From contig CAMLKK010000022.1 of the NCBI GenBank assembly GCA_946480715.1, forward strand, positions 1-52,592: a DNA stretch of 52,592 bases, read 5' to 3'. Numbering within the stretch: the stretch's first letter is position 1; the number at the start of each line of letters is the position of its first letter. Position numbers and translations under genes: made by a program. Positions 43,901 to 51,385 of the stretch are shown here, in pieces. The DNA is from an uncultured Bacteriovorax sp. Lineage in GTDB: Bacteria > Bdellovibrionota > Bacteriovoracia > Bacteriovoracales > Bacteriovoracaceae. Under the pieces are notes generated by a model, which saw nothing but the letters and a program-made list of their open reading frames with translations, was not told the DNA's origin and did no database searches.

Positions 43901-44554
43901 AATTAAAACAAGCTTTCCACCTGAAGTTAATGTAGAGAATATTTCCTGAAAGTGAACATCAAAACTTACAGGGGTAAATTGCAAAGTAATGCAATTTTCA
44001 CCTAAATGCCCTTGGTTATTCTGCCAATCAATGAGATTGTATAGGGCCCTAGTGCCCATTGCGATTCCCTTAGGATGACCAGTCGAACCGCTTGTGTAGA
44101 TGATGTAGGCAAGACTTGCTTTCTTCAGATCTACGATGGGATTTGTTCCATTAAATTTTTCAAGAGCGATATCTTCGAAAACAATTGGCGTAACTTCTGT
44201 TGATTCATCAGAACCAGAAATTAATGTTGAAAACTTTCGATGACAAAGAACTTTACTGACTCGAGAATGATCAATCATGTAGCGTAAACGCTCTCTAGGA
44301 TATTCTGTATCGAGTGGTAAATAAGCCGCTCCAATTTTCATGACAGCAATTAAACCTGCAATCATTTCAAATGAACGCTCCAAGCACACACCAACAATAT
44401 CACCTGGCTGAACGCCATTCTCAATGAGTGAATGGGCCATTTGATTGGCGAGCTTATTAAGATCGTTATAGCTCAAAACTTTCTGGCCCATTTCGAGTGC
44501 TATTGTATCTTTACGAAATTTAACTTTGCTTTCAAACAATGAATGAATGAACAC
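37955..44554 (-). CDS. Hybrid NRPS-PKS-aminotransferase megasynthase, A-T-KS-AT-T-AMT
   Basis: Domains of the 2199-residue protein: A about 1-495 (YTSGSTGHPKG, YGPSE); T1 Ser546 in LGGNSL; KS about 602-1030 (Cys773 in TGCSTS, His909, His949); AT about 1125-1420 (GHSVG Ser1216, HGFH for malonyl); T2 Ser1532 in GMDSL; a Pro-rich linker about 1573-1622; class III PLP aminotransferase about 1720-2145 (Lys1972 in YGKIVGG, Asp1944). The last 40 residues hold GRDDQGNPAWF, a phrase often found between such aminotransferases and the next condensation domain. The A-domain specificity residues read D-V-Q-F-T-A-H-V-V-K, close to proline codes. It would load a proline-like unit, add malonate and convert the beta-ketone to an amine, as in iturin and microcystin enzymes. 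It differs from iturin by having an amino-acid-type A domain. It starts with GTG at 44554. Confidence 0.92.
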   Translation of the reverse strand: MFIHSLFESKVKFRKDTIALEMGQKVLSYNDLNKLANQMAHSLIENGVQPGDIVGVCLERSFEMIAGLIAVMKIGAAYLPLDTEYPRERLRYMIDHSRVSKVLCHRKFSTLISGSDESTEVTPIVFEDIALEKFNGTNPIVDLKKASLAYIIYTSGSTGHPKGIAMGTRALYNLIDWQNNQGHLGENCITLQFTPVSFDVHFQEIFSTLTSGGKLVLISDQQRLDTLALLKIIAEKKINKLFLPYVALNHLCDIGTQYGQFPQSLKEITTAGEQLKITRSIRLFFEHLDDATLYNHYGPSETHVVTSFSLAGNPHAWPNLPSIGSPIQNTELLVLDENLNALAAGNEGEIYIRGVCLAEGYLHSEKLTNERFIQHEKWGRIYRTGDLGYANVDKNYIYMGRRDSQVKMRGYRIELGEIELAIERSPYGGPCVVNVIDDGQENYLCAYITGTPTYDNSRLRESLRSELPEYMVPSYFIKINHIPLTPSGKVDYKNLPSVNNSRPELGHEFEAASTPSQLMIESCWKKYLKVSPLGIDDSFFDLGGNSLMAIRILAEINQQVRKKISVVNFFQYPTIRLLGKFIDERNDLVTQSIEPRKKVAVDQDIAIIAMNGKFPGANNLEEFWDMLLKQNNPLEEFSLEAVHSQVKKETAADNHYVRVQGLYPGQQFFDYQFFGITPREAELMDPQQRKFLELCHHSLELAGYRPESFKGAIGVYAGMGNSKYNRLVELFPEKAMQLGDFNVMLGLEKDYIATRAAFKLNLKGPALSIHTGCSTSLVAIIEAVKSLRLYQCDMALAGGISISGAPNSGHLFQNGGIFSEDGLCRPFDEKASGTLFTEGGGVVVLKRLTDAQKDGDHIIGVIKGIGLNNDGSDKMSFTAPSVRGQSEAILQAHQDADYKASTIGYVEAHGTATPIGDPIEVQALTNAFETSSDDKQYCYLGSVKSNIGHTTAAAGVASFIKTALAVQKGIIPGTANFERPNENLELDKTPFVVTNSAHPFPGVHTQRRAGVSSFGVGGTNAHVVLEEYLDEKEEESMHLDRLSSPAIFKLSAKSPEQVEKLKLELINQLKQTSCESWKKIAYTLDVGRKIFRSKSYVIAGGTQDLEKALTTQPQKILSKEARGLVCLFPGQGSQYAEMGKELYDSNELFRVLFDRCNSLITPHLGYDLKLFIHQSLPGDSLNHTYYSQPSLFVIEYCLAKLLMELGYPIQALIGHSVGEYVAATIAGVFSLEDGLKIISQRAKLMRDLPGGMMISLPLELTELHKYSEGLEIDIAAINGKRNIVLSGSVEAIEQLKMRLTASSIAFIELRTSHGFHSRMMKSAVPLFKEFMSGVKFNKPAIPLYSSVTGKREDTLFTTPDYWAEQIEKTVSFYPAAQNCVSDFPFHVFVEAGPKNVLSLLLRKEFKDNIEKGDLKVVSLLSTSKEKETFSIHQAIGELWMEGLSASHTDLLYADQDRKRRPAPLYPFAETPCWLGPFNDHQPRKFYTEGTTMTDDRLNSLKEKLSELFEKSSGISVGDYDHDTSFMEMGMDSLFLTQISIQLKKELKVSVTFRQLVEELTTINELANYLSDKVSAPKSPEKEPDQAPDQAPDEFPSTVPDPGPSPLPSKPTPIPTSPGELPGRIFNPIGNEVQDIINRQLDLMKEQMKLLAGSAVIKTKENLPVSVSRGADIKLAKESFGAQAKITIEKTTKLDKDQSERIQNFIRDYVDKTKASKKFTQDNRKNHADPRAVTGFKPEWKEICYPIVVQKSSMQKLWDLDGNEYVDMTCGFGSNFFGNQNPVIKKQVLEQIDRGIELGPQHPLVSDVSRMINEMTGNERTAFCNTGSEAVLGAMRLARTVTGREKIIVFSGSYHGINDEVILRANKKGDVNPAAPGINSEAVSNMIVLDYGTSESLEKIRALSGDVAAVLVEPVQSRRCDFHPVDFLKEVRKITEQSQTCLIFDEIITGFRIHPAGAQGHFGIRADLCTYGKIVGGGMPIGVISGKAEYMDALDGGFWQYEDDSAPTVGVTYFAGTFVRHPLALAAAKAALTLLKEGGQLQFNQLNSRAKKFVDELNQFLTLQNAPIVMNHFGGLLKPKWTKDVSGGEILFALLRFNGVHVYDGFPWFINLAHTEAELSAVITAFKKSVVQMQKLGLFPKGLEEASEAVEKVSAAAKVKIFDPMKAPMIGAKIGRDDQGNPAWFMENPNKSGEFFLLEG

Positions 44555-44617
44555 CGCACGACCTTTGGTTAAATGTTAAGAAATTCACTTCAGCGAAAAC
44601 AACGATGTGAGAAGAAC

Positions 44618-44648
44618 TGATAATGAGAATGAGATATGATTCTCATTT
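44618..44648 (-). promoter_or_regulatory. Fur-box-like inverted repeat upstream of the megasynthase
   Basis: AATGAGAAT (44622-44630) and ATTCTCATT (44639-44647) form a perfect 9-base inverted repeat with an 8-base spacer, preceded by TGATAATGAGAATGAGA. The hexamer-like GATAAT, GAGAAT and ATTCTC units resemble Fur boxes, though the spacing differs from the classic 19-base box. It lies about 65-95 bases before the GTG start in the 168-base gap at 44555-44722. It is a candidate operator; the regulator is unproven. Confidence 0.45.
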
Positions 44649-44722
44649 CAAAGCTCAACATTTCTTCCATGAAGATTAAAATTTGTAAACTTGATTAACT
44701 TTGAGAGAACATCAATTAAACT

Positions 44723-45409
44723 TTAAGAGTGAAGAATTTCGATTGCAGTGAGACAAGTTTGATGATTGCGTTCATAGCGGCCAGTAAACAAAGAGCGCTG
44801 GCCAGGTGAGAAAACGGATGTGAGAGGCATTATAAGTTTAATGTTAAAAGTTTTATTTTTTGAATCAATGTTAGTTACGGCCGCTGCTTCAAAACCAAAA
44901 AATTTTTTCACGCTGGGGAAAAGTGCTTTGTACAAAGACTCTTTAGCTGAAAAAATAATCGTAAGTAATTCTTCAGAAGAAAAATCGGGATGTGTACTTA
45001 AGTCGTATTCATTCGTGATGTATCGGCTGAGTTCTGATTTAGCACGCCCCATCCCTTCAAGATCAATTCCTAATCCCAAGACGATTTCACTTTTAGCAAC
45101 GGCGGCGGCAATCCATTCATGTGTATGAGAAATGCTCCCCACGACGTCAGCAGGCCAGAGCGGTTCGCGGTTGTCTCCAGATGGGAGTGAATAAAGTTCT
45201 TTGCCTGTTAATTTATAATATGCTTTGTAAGCGCAGAGACGGCCTAATTGAAATTCTTGCGTGCGCGCTGGATGAAAAGTATTTATTTTTTCTGGAAATT
45301 GAAGTGTGCTTAGTATTTTCTCACTTTCAGGAGGCAAAACCGTCTCTCTTTTCAATGCATGAAAAACAGAATGGCGGAAAAGCCCCTGACAATGAGAAAA
45401 ATTAATCAT
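44723..45409 (-). CDS. 4'-phosphopantetheinyl transferase (Sfp/EntD type)
   Basis: The 228-residue protein has the signatures of the Sfp/EntD group: VVGSISHTHEW near 89-99, GIDLE with Mg ligands Asp116 and Glu118, and FSAKESLYKA with Glu157 and Lys161. It transfers phosphopantetheine from CoA to the carrier-domain serines. Those on the adjacent assembly line are its expected substrates. Its start overlaps the Wza-like gene stop by four bases (ATGA), so it is translationally linked to polysaccharide export. It sits 168 bases upstream of the megasynthase gene. Confidence 0.93.
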   Translation of the reverse strand: MINFSHCQGLFRHSVFHALKRETVLPPESEKILSTLQFPEKINTFHPARTQEFQLGRLCAYKAYYKLTGKELYSLPSGDNREPLWPADVVGSISHTHEWIAAAVAKSEIVLGLGIDLEGMGRAKSELSRYITNEYDLSTHPDFSSEELLTIIFSAKESLYKALFPSVKKFFGFEAAAVTNIDSKNKTFNIKLIMPLTSVFSPGQRSLFTGRYERNHQTCLTAIEILHS

Positions 45410-46419
45410 AGAGCTATGATAAGCAAGGCAACGGTCGAAATCAAGCCAGCAATATGACTTAATCTTTCTAAGAGCTGATCTCCAGCAGTTTTAACCTGAG
45501 AGTTCATGTAAATAGTGTCATTTGGCATGATCACTGGAATTGTTTCTGGTTGATTGAAGGCAAATTGAATTTTCTTAACACCCTCAGGAGTGTTTCGAAA
45601 AACATAACATTCATCGTAGCCCATTCCTTGAAGAGCACCGCCTGCCTTTTCAATGAAATAAAACAAGCTTGCATCTTTTTGATAAAGAACTTTTCCTGGT
45701 TTTGTTACTCCCCCGATTATTGTAACGAACGGAATTTCTTTTTGCATTCCTGCTAAACTATCTAACTTTGAAACAAAAATGTTATCTCCTCCAAGCCACC
45801 TTATCTTATCTACACTTTCCGTTGATTCGAAATATTTATTAAGAAGAACCTGGTATTCGAACTTTGCTTGTTTAATATTAGCGGTAAAATAGTCTACAGA
45901 GACATCTCCCTGAACTCCGCCCGCGGTATCAACAACGAGATCTAGCGAATCACTTCCACGAATGAGGTAACGTCCCGGTTTTTTCACAAGACCTCTTACT
46001 TCAACCCAAAAATCTTTTTTTGAAAGCGAGAAATTGACACTCTCAACTCCCCTCTGAAAAAACTTTGTATAAGACTTCATGACGATATCTCGCAGTTCTG
46101 GAAACGTTTTATTATTCACATCCACAACGACGTCGTAAGGAAGTTCAAGACGTCCATTGAAGTCTGCACGGAAAGTTCCGCTAAGTTTGTTATCACTAGG
46201 ATGTGAAAGTGTGAACAAGTGTCCAGGGGCCATGTACACAGGAATGTTGCTCATATCAGGCACAGAATTTTCCAGTCCACTTGTACGCATTTCGTTTTTC
46301 TTTTCTTGCATTAAACGCGCGACTTGATCATTGTATCGCGGGTAATCTTCCACGTTGTGACTAGAACATGCAGTTAAAATAAAGAGGAAAAAAAGAAAAA
46401 GAATTGTAGAAAATTTCAC
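45406..46419 (-). CDS. Wza-like polysaccharide export lipoprotein with SLBB-type domains
   Basis: The 337-residue product has lipobox LTAC (Cys18). A Poly_export-like domain (about 60-160) includes APGHLFTLSHPSDNKLSG and the LPYDVVVDVNNKTFPEL motif. SLBB-like repeats follow: EVRGLVKKPGRY near 148-159 and TIIGGVTKPGKV near 232-243. A final hydrophobic segment (about 322-337, LISTVALLIIAL) matches the C-terminal membrane helix of Wza. Wza forms the outer-membrane pore for capsule and exopolysaccharide. The start is GTG at 46419 with AGGAG at seven bases. A Wzc-like co-polymerase is not in the window. The phosphopantetheinyl transferase overlaps its stop, coupling glycan export to the assembly-line genes. 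Confidence 0.87.
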   Translation of the reverse strand: MKFSTILFLFFLFILTACSSHNVEDYPRYNDQVARLMQEKKNEMRTSGLENSVPDMSNIPVYMAPGHLFTLSHPSDNKLSGTFRADFNGRLELPYDVVVDVNNKTFPELRDIVMKSYTKFFQRGVESVNFSLSKKDFWVEVRGLVKKPGRYLIRGSDSLDLVVDTAGGVQGDVSVDYFTANIKQAKFEYQVLLNKYFESTESVDKIRWLGGDNIFVSKLDSLAGMQKEIPFVTIIGGVTKPGKVLYQKDASLFYFIEKAGGALQGMGYDECYVFRNTPEGVKKIQFAFNQPETIPVIMPNDTIYMNSQVKTAGDQLLERLSHIAGLISTVALLIIAL

Positions 46420-46507
46420 GCCACGCTCCTGTTCGAAGTTGGTTGTTTGTTGTAGGTCTTTTAGGCCAACGGGAATGACGTTGTCAAAGCATTGGAGTCA
46501 ACTAATT
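46420..46507. promoter_or_regulatory. Divergent intergenic region between the two polysaccharide transcription units
   Basis: This 88-base gap separates the minus-strand Wza-like gene from the plus-strand glycosyltransferase. It must hold the starts of both units or their promoters. No convincing -35 and -10 pair stands out by eye. The in-frame TTG at 46439 lacks a ribosome site. Confidence 0.35.
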
Positions 46508-47611
46508 ATGAAGATCATCCACGTTGCACAGTTCCTCGGAATCGGAGGATTAGAAAAAATTCTCTTTCATTTGGCCAAAGGTCAAATTAAGGATGGGCAT
46601 GAAGTAAGCGTCTATGTCTATGATCATGAACGAAGTTGGGTTACTTATTTTCAACGACACGGCATTCATGTTGTCACGCCTCCATTAAAAAAATCTGGTT
46701 ATGACTTGAGTCTATTAAAAAGAATGGCCAGCGATTGTCATGATGCTCAAATCATTCACACTCATGATCTAAATCCATTGATGTATTGGGCCCCAATAAG
46801 CTTTTTACAAAATTTAAAGCGTCAAAAAAAATTTAAATTAATTCACACAACTCACGGAATAGATCATATCTCTCACTCACCAAAGATTAAAATTTATGAA
46901 AAATTAATGACGAATATTGCTGATGAAGTTATTGCCGTAAGTGACAAAATTAAAAATTTCTACATGCAGGAGGTTAACTTACCCAGACAAAAAATTCATT
47001 GCGTTCCCAATGGGATTGAAATCTATAAAGAAGAAATTACTCCCGCTTTAAAAAAAGAAAAAAGGCGTTGGCTTTGTGAAAAACATAATCTAGATTTCTC
47101 ACGCCCGATCGTTCTCTCGTTGTCACGGGTTGTTCCGCTCAAAGATCAGAAGTTTTTAATTAACGCTTTTAAAAAGCGTCCTGAGTATCAATTGCTCATT
47201 GTTGGTCCATCTGGTGATGATAAATATTTTAATGAATGTAAAAGCGAAGAAGATGCAAACATCAAATTAGTGGGAGGTCAGGAAATGGTGTCAGATTATA
47301 ACTTAGGTGCAGATCTTTATGTCAGCGCTTCAACAAGTGAAGGACTACCTGTTGCAGTCCTTGAAGCAATGGCGGTTGAGACACCTTGTTTAGTCAGTGA
47401 CATTCCTGGGCATCAAACATTAAACAATCATGGAGCTTACGTTGATCTTTTTCAATTGGGAGATCTCACCGGATTTCTCGACAGATGCGACTATATTCTT
47501 TCTCACCCCGAAGAACTGCAGACAAAAGTAGAAAAATCTCGTCAATCTGTTGAAGAATTTTTCTCAGTTGGAAAAATGGTAAAAAATTATTTTGAGATAT
47601 ACCAAGCATGA
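46508..47611 (+). CDS. GT4-family glycosyltransferase
   Basis: I place the start at the ATG at 46508 (MKIIHVAQFLGIGGLEK), which gives a normal Rossmann start for GT-B enzymes and has GGAG upstream. The in-frame TTG at 46439 adds 23 atypical residues. The protein of 367 residues has the N-lobe GGLEK glycine motif and a C-lobe nucleotide-sugar region with STSEGLPVAVLEAMA, containing the E-x7-E pair typical of GT4. The sugar donor cannot be told. The stop overlaps the flippase start by four bases. It likely adds a sugar to the lipid-linked repeat unit made by the locus. Confidence 0.88.
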   Translation: MKIIHVAQFLGIGGLEKILFHLAKGQIKDGHEVSVYVYDHERSWVTYFQRHGIHVVTPPLKKSGYDLSLLKRMASDCHDAQIIHTHDLNPLMYWAPISFLQNLKRQKKFKLIHTTHGIDHISHSPKIKIYEKLMTNIADEVIAVSDKIKNFYMQEVNLPRQKIHCVPNGIEIYKEEITPALKKEKRRWLCEKHNLDFSRPIVLSLSRVVPLKDQKFLINAFKKRPEYQLLIVGPSGDDKYFNECKSEEDANIKLVGGQEMVSDYNLGADLYVSASTSEGLPVAVLEAMAVETPCLVSDIPGHQTLNNHGAYVDLFQLGDLTGFLDRCDYILSHPEELQTKVEKSRQSVEEFFSVGKMVKNYFEIYQA

Positions 47612-49053
47612 TGACTTTAAGAGCTCTGAAACATGGACACTGGCCAGTATTTTTAGTGAGTATACTTTCGGCACTGACAAATCTTTTTTTACCGATTGTG
47701 CTTGTTAGACTTCTTAATCCTCATGATATTGGGTTGTATAAAATTTTCTTTTTATATGCGCATTCTATTACCTATCTTTCTCTCGCAGGTGGACCTCTTT
47801 ACAGTGTTTATTACTGGATTGGAAAAAAAGATAATCATAATGAATATATTGAACAAGCTTGGATTTTAAGTTTCATGCTGAGTTTGATCAGTGCTCTTAT
47901 CGGCCTTCTTTTCTCACTGCAAATTGCTCACCTCATCGCCCTTTCAACTGAGCAAACCATTCTTCTCCTTCTTTCGGCCATCACCAGTGCTCCTGGATCT
48001 TTTTACGGTGAGTATTTAATTGCTAAAGGGAAAGGAATTCAAGGCAGTTTATTCAATGGTGGATTTGAAATTGTGAAGTCCATCATTATCGTTGGCCTTG
48101 TATGGTTCTATCGAGACATCGATGTTGCGTTTTGGAGTTTTACAATTTTGTTTGGTGTGAAAATGATTATCGCTTTTGTCTACGGCCATAGGAGAAAAAT
48201 TTTCAGTTTTAATCTTGATTGGAATCGTCTGAAAGAAGTTTGGCAATACTGTGCCCCCCTTTCATTGGCAGGCGCACTTGGATTTTTTTTAGAGCGAATC
48301 GATCTTATTCTTCTCTCATCACAATTAAGCACAACTCAATATGCGTTTTATTCAATGGGATGTTTATTAGTGCCTCCTCTATATCTTCTTGAGATGTCAG
48401 TTTCTAAAGTTCTCGTGCCGAATCTTTCTAAAAGTTTTCATGAGAACGATTTTGATGGAATGGTAAAATTCTATAAAAAAGCTCAAAAAGATATTGGCTA
48501 CCTCATGATCCCTGCTGTTTTCGGATTAATTATTTTCAGCAGACCTATTATTGAGATCCTTTTCACCTCCCAATACTCGCAATCAGCTCAATATCTTCAA
48601 CTTTATGCTTTGACCTATCTCTCCTACATCATTCCTCATGATGCAGTTGCAAGATCTACTGGACATTCAAAGTGGGTTTTAAAAATCTATTTGGCACTCA
48701 CACCACTATCTATAATAGTTGTGGCGATATCAGCGCGTTTTTTTGGACCAGTTGGTGCTCTCATTTCTTCCATGACATTCATGTTTCTCCCTAAAATACC
48801 TGGACTTCTCTTTTCGTCGCAAGTGATGAAACAAAAAATTTCGCAAATCATTGAGTGGCGAGGTTTATCTGTTTACGTTATTGTCAACCTGTTCCTAACC
48901 ATTCTTTGTTTTGGAACTAGACCCTTTTTTGCTTCAGAAAAAATGTGGTTTATTGTGATTGGACCGCTGTACGCTCTCCTTTATCTGGGGATCGTCAACG
49001 CACTCAAAACAGTAAAAACGTTTAATGCCTGGGAAGCAAATTATGAAGTCTAA
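47608..49053 (+). CDS. Wzx-like polysaccharide flippase (MOP superfamily)
   Basis: The 481-residue protein is a polytopic membrane protein with about 12-14 hydrophobic segments spread over its length, beginning with LRALKHGHWPVFLVSILSAL. The N-terminal NLFLPIVLVRLLNPHDIGLYK near 22-42 matches the MOP/Wzx start with its conserved LxPxxxG-like segment. Such proteins flip undecaprenyl-linked glycan units across the inner membrane. No Wzy polymerase is seen in this window. It overlaps the previous glycosyltransferase by four bases and the next by eleven, so these three genes form one coupled unit. Confidence 0.85.
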   Translation: MMTLRALKHGHWPVFLVSILSALTNLFLPIVLVRLLNPHDIGLYKIFFLYAHSITYLSLAGGPLYSVYYWIGKKDNHNEYIEQAWILSFMLSLISALIGLLFSLQIAHLIALSTEQTILLLLSAITSAPGSFYGEYLIAKGKGIQGSLFNGGFEIVKSIIIVGLVWFYRDIDVAFWSFTILFGVKMIIAFVYGHRRKIFSFNLDWNRLKEVWQYCAPLSLAGALGFFLERIDLILLSSQLSTTQYAFYSMGCLLVPPLYLLEMSVSKVLVPNLSKSFHENDFDGMVKFYKKAQKDIGYLMIPAVFGLIIFSRPIIEILFTSQYSQSAQYLQLYALTYLSYIIPHDAVARSTGHSKWVLKIYLALTPLSIIVVAISARFFGPVGALISSMTFMFLPKIPGLLFSSQVMKQKISQIIEWRGLSVYVIVNLFLTILCFGTRPFFASEKMWFIVIGPLYALLYLGIVNALKTVKTFNAWEANYEV

Positions 49054-50170
49054 AAAAAGGGCACGTCCCATTCTCGTCATCGCTCCGGGAATAATTTCAG
49101 GAGCAGAAAAAGTCGTTCAGACAGGCAGTATTGCTCTTCATGATATTGGATTGGATCCTATAGTTATTATCATTAGGGAAACCCGCGTTCCCCAATATGC
49201 CGAACAATTTGAAAAAATTCTGCCCGATTACATAAAACGTATCGTTGTTAATTCATCAAGTGCTTATGATCTTCTTCTTCCTCTGAGGTTAAAAGACGCT
49301 CTTAAAAAATTTCTGGCAACAGAAAAGCCATCGAATCTTGTTTTTCATAGCCACGGATTTAAAGCGCTCATTGCTTGTGCTTTAGTGAGAGGTCAGTTTC
49401 ACCATATTCATACTCATCACGGAAACACCGGGCACACATTCAAAGTGCGAATGTATGAAAAACTGGCCTTCACTTTTATGCGCTCGTGCAATAGAGTCAT
49501 TGCCGTTTCTCATAAAATGAAAGATGAATTGATGGAAGCCTTAGCTCCTTACAAAAATATTTCTGTTATCGATAATATGCTCTCAACTAAAAATATGTCT
49601 AAAATTCGTGAACGGCGATTTGCTTTAACTCCATCTTCGCATGAGACACTGAAACTGCTTTATGTGGGTCGTTTAAGCCCGGAAAAAGGCCTTCTCAATT
49701 TCCTGCAGTGCTGGTCTAATCTCATCTATTGTGATCGTTTCGAACTGTTAGTCTTAGGTGAAGGGCCTGAACGCCCGGCGATTGAATCTTTTTTACGCGA
49801 AAGCCACCTGCAAACCAGAGTAAAACTTCTAGGACATGTAATGGATCCCGCTGAATATTATGTTGATGCCGATCTACTCATCATGCCAAGCTTGACTGAA
49901 GGATTACCGATGACACTCATCGAATCTTTGAGCGCTGGATTGCCAGTGCTTGCCAACGATGTAGGCGCAATCGGAAGTTTGATCAAGCATAATATCAATG
50001 GATACCTTTGTCTTAATTCAAGTCCTGAATTATGGACAACAGCTCTTTGGGAATCACTTAAAAATATTCAAGCATGGAAAGACTATGCTGAAGAGCATGC
50101 TCATGAAGTTGAAAACAGATTTTCACCGAATAAGTGGGCCTACAAAACGCAGGCCTTTTATCAGCTTTAA
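49043..50170 (+). CDS. GT4-family glycosyltransferase
   Basis: The start is set at the ATG at 49043, with GGGAAG six bases upstream, eleven bases inside the flippase gene. The longer ATG at 49025 lacks a site. The 375-residue protein has an N-lobe GIISGAEKV motif and a C-lobe LLYVGRLSPEKGL start. The donor-site TEGLPMTLIESLSAGLPV carries the E-x7-E pair of GT4 enzymes. Its stop overlaps that of the minus-strand gene at 50167 by four bases, with no terminator between them. The sugar and linkage are unknown. Confidence 0.88.
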   Translation: MKSKKRARPILVIAPGIISGAEKVVQTGSIALHDIGLDPIVIIIRETRVPQYAEQFEKILPDYIKRIVVNSSSAYDLLLPLRLKDALKKFLATEKPSNLVFHSHGFKALIACALVRGQFHHIHTHHGNTGHTFKVRMYEKLAFTFMRSCNRVIAVSHKMKDELMEALAPYKNISVIDNMLSTKNMSKIRERRFALTPSSHETLKLLYVGRLSPEKGLLNFLQCWSNLIYCDRFELLVLGEGPERPAIESFLRESHLQTRVKLLGHVMDPAEYYVDADLLIMPSLTEGLPMTLIESLSAGLPVLANDVGAIGSLIKHNINGYLCLNSSPELWTTALWESLKNIQAWKDYAEEHAHEVENRFSPNKWAYKTQAFYQL

Positions 50171-51378
50171 GTTTGCAGTGAAACGTAAGCATTATGCCCG
50201 ATCATTTCTGGACTATAAGTTTTTTCGAACATCGTGAAAGCTTCTTTCGCCTTTTCTCTTGAAATTTCAGGTTCCAGATTTTTTAGAATTCTAATCCAAT
50301 CATTTGCATTGTCGGCCTTATGAAATTGATCTTCATGCAAACCACTTCCTTGAACACCCATGGAAGTTGAAATGACAGGTACACCTTTTGAAATACTCTC
50401 TATAACCTTGATTCTGGTACCTGATCCAAAACGAATCGGAATGATTGTATAATCTGCTTCTGCATAGAATGCTTCTAAATCTTTCACAAACCCATGAAAG
50501 CGAATACCTGGAAAGGTATAGAAAGGATCTGCCCATGAAGCTTCTCCACCTCCGACGATATTAAGTTCCAGTCGTTGATGATCAACAAAAGGCCAAACTT
50601 CATGCAGAAACCATCTTAAACCATCTGCATTTGGGGCCCAGTCTAGTTTACCTACGAAAAGAAGTTTTATTTTGGGAGAACGAACGGGACTCGGAATGAA
50701 AATTTTTTCTTTTACAAAATTTAAACCAACGGGAACATGTTCAATATTATTTTGCCCTGTTAATTCGACAAATCGTTTTAAGTCTTCATTGGCAATGGCC
50801 CATACTCTTTTAGATTTTCTAATGAGTGTTTTTTCAAGAGCGGCCATTTTCTGCCCCTGCCACAATAAAAGAAGTCGTTTTAAAGGATTGTCTGTTTTTG
50901 AAGCAGCAGTTGACCACAAATCTTGCTCAACATTGTGAGCGCGATAAACGATTGGAGGAAGCAGTCCTTCGTATTCTAAATCTAAAAAAGCACTGTAGGG
51001 ATGAAGACCATCGAATACGAGTACATCATATTTATGGGATTCCAGAATTCGTCGAACTTCTCTGCGACAATGCCACGAAGAAAAATGTCCTGCAGTAACG
51101 GGCATCTCCGGATTCTGAATAAAATTCATTAAAAGTGTAAACATCTTTCTCCATTTCCCCTGCATCTTTGGCTTCGGTAGAATATGGATTTGATCAGGTC
51201 TGAATTGCTCTTGATACATCTCCAGATGCAAATCTTCGTCATGCTCGTCTCGATAAACGATAATGTGCAACTCTTGAAAATGCGGACGTATGGAACTTAG
51301 CAAGGACTGATTGGCCACTCGCGCTCCATCCGAAATAGGAAAAATAAGTTTTGGAACAACCCACAGACATTTTTTCAT
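50167..51378 (-). CDS. GT4-family glycosyltransferase
   Basis: The 403-residue protein begins MKKCLWVVPKLIFPISDGAR, a GT-B N-lobe, and has LLFVGKLDWAPNADGLRWFL near 242-261 at the start of the C-lobe. The donor-site motif FGSGTRIKVIESISKGVPV near 327-345 is of the type seen in exopolysaccharide-linked GT4 enzymes. It forms a minus-strand pair with the GT2 gene 7 bases upstream. Its stop codon overlaps that of the opposing plus-strand gene, which joins two glycan units tail to tail. Confidence 0.86.
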   Translation of the reverse strand: MKKCLWVVPKLIFPISDGARVANQSLLSSIRPHFQELHIIVYRDEHDEDLHLEMYQEQFRPDQIHILPKPKMQGKWRKMFTLLMNFIQNPEMPVTAGHFSSWHCRREVRRILESHKYDVLVFDGLHPYSAFLDLEYEGLLPPIVYRAHNVEQDLWSTAASKTDNPLKRLLLLWQGQKMAALEKTLIRKSKRVWAIANEDLKRFVELTGQNNIEHVPVGLNFVKEKIFIPSPVRSPKIKLLFVGKLDWAPNADGLRWFLHEVWPFVDHQRLELNIVGGGEASWADPFYTFPGIRFHGFVKDLEAFYAEADYTIIPIRFGSGTRIKVIESISKGVPVISTSMGVQGSGLHEDQFHKADNANDWIRILKNLEPEISREKAKEAFTMFEKTYSPEMIGHNAYVSLQT

Positions 51379-51385
51379 AATGACC

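Noticed and set aside
37955..44554. Iturin or mycosubtilin synthetase
   Set aside because: The KS-AT-T-aminotransferase part has the same order, but the first domain is an amino-acid-type A domain with YTSGSTGHPKG and a proline-like code, not a fatty acyl ligase, and the downstream modules differ.
32396..44554. Siderophore cluster
   Set aside because: Only a Fur-like repeat points this way. There is no TonB receptor, hydroxylase, salicylate or catechol gene, so the claim is not supported.
46439..46507. Longer glycosyltransferase start at TTG 46439
   Set aside because: It adds 23 atypical residues before a normal GT-B start and has no ribosome site.
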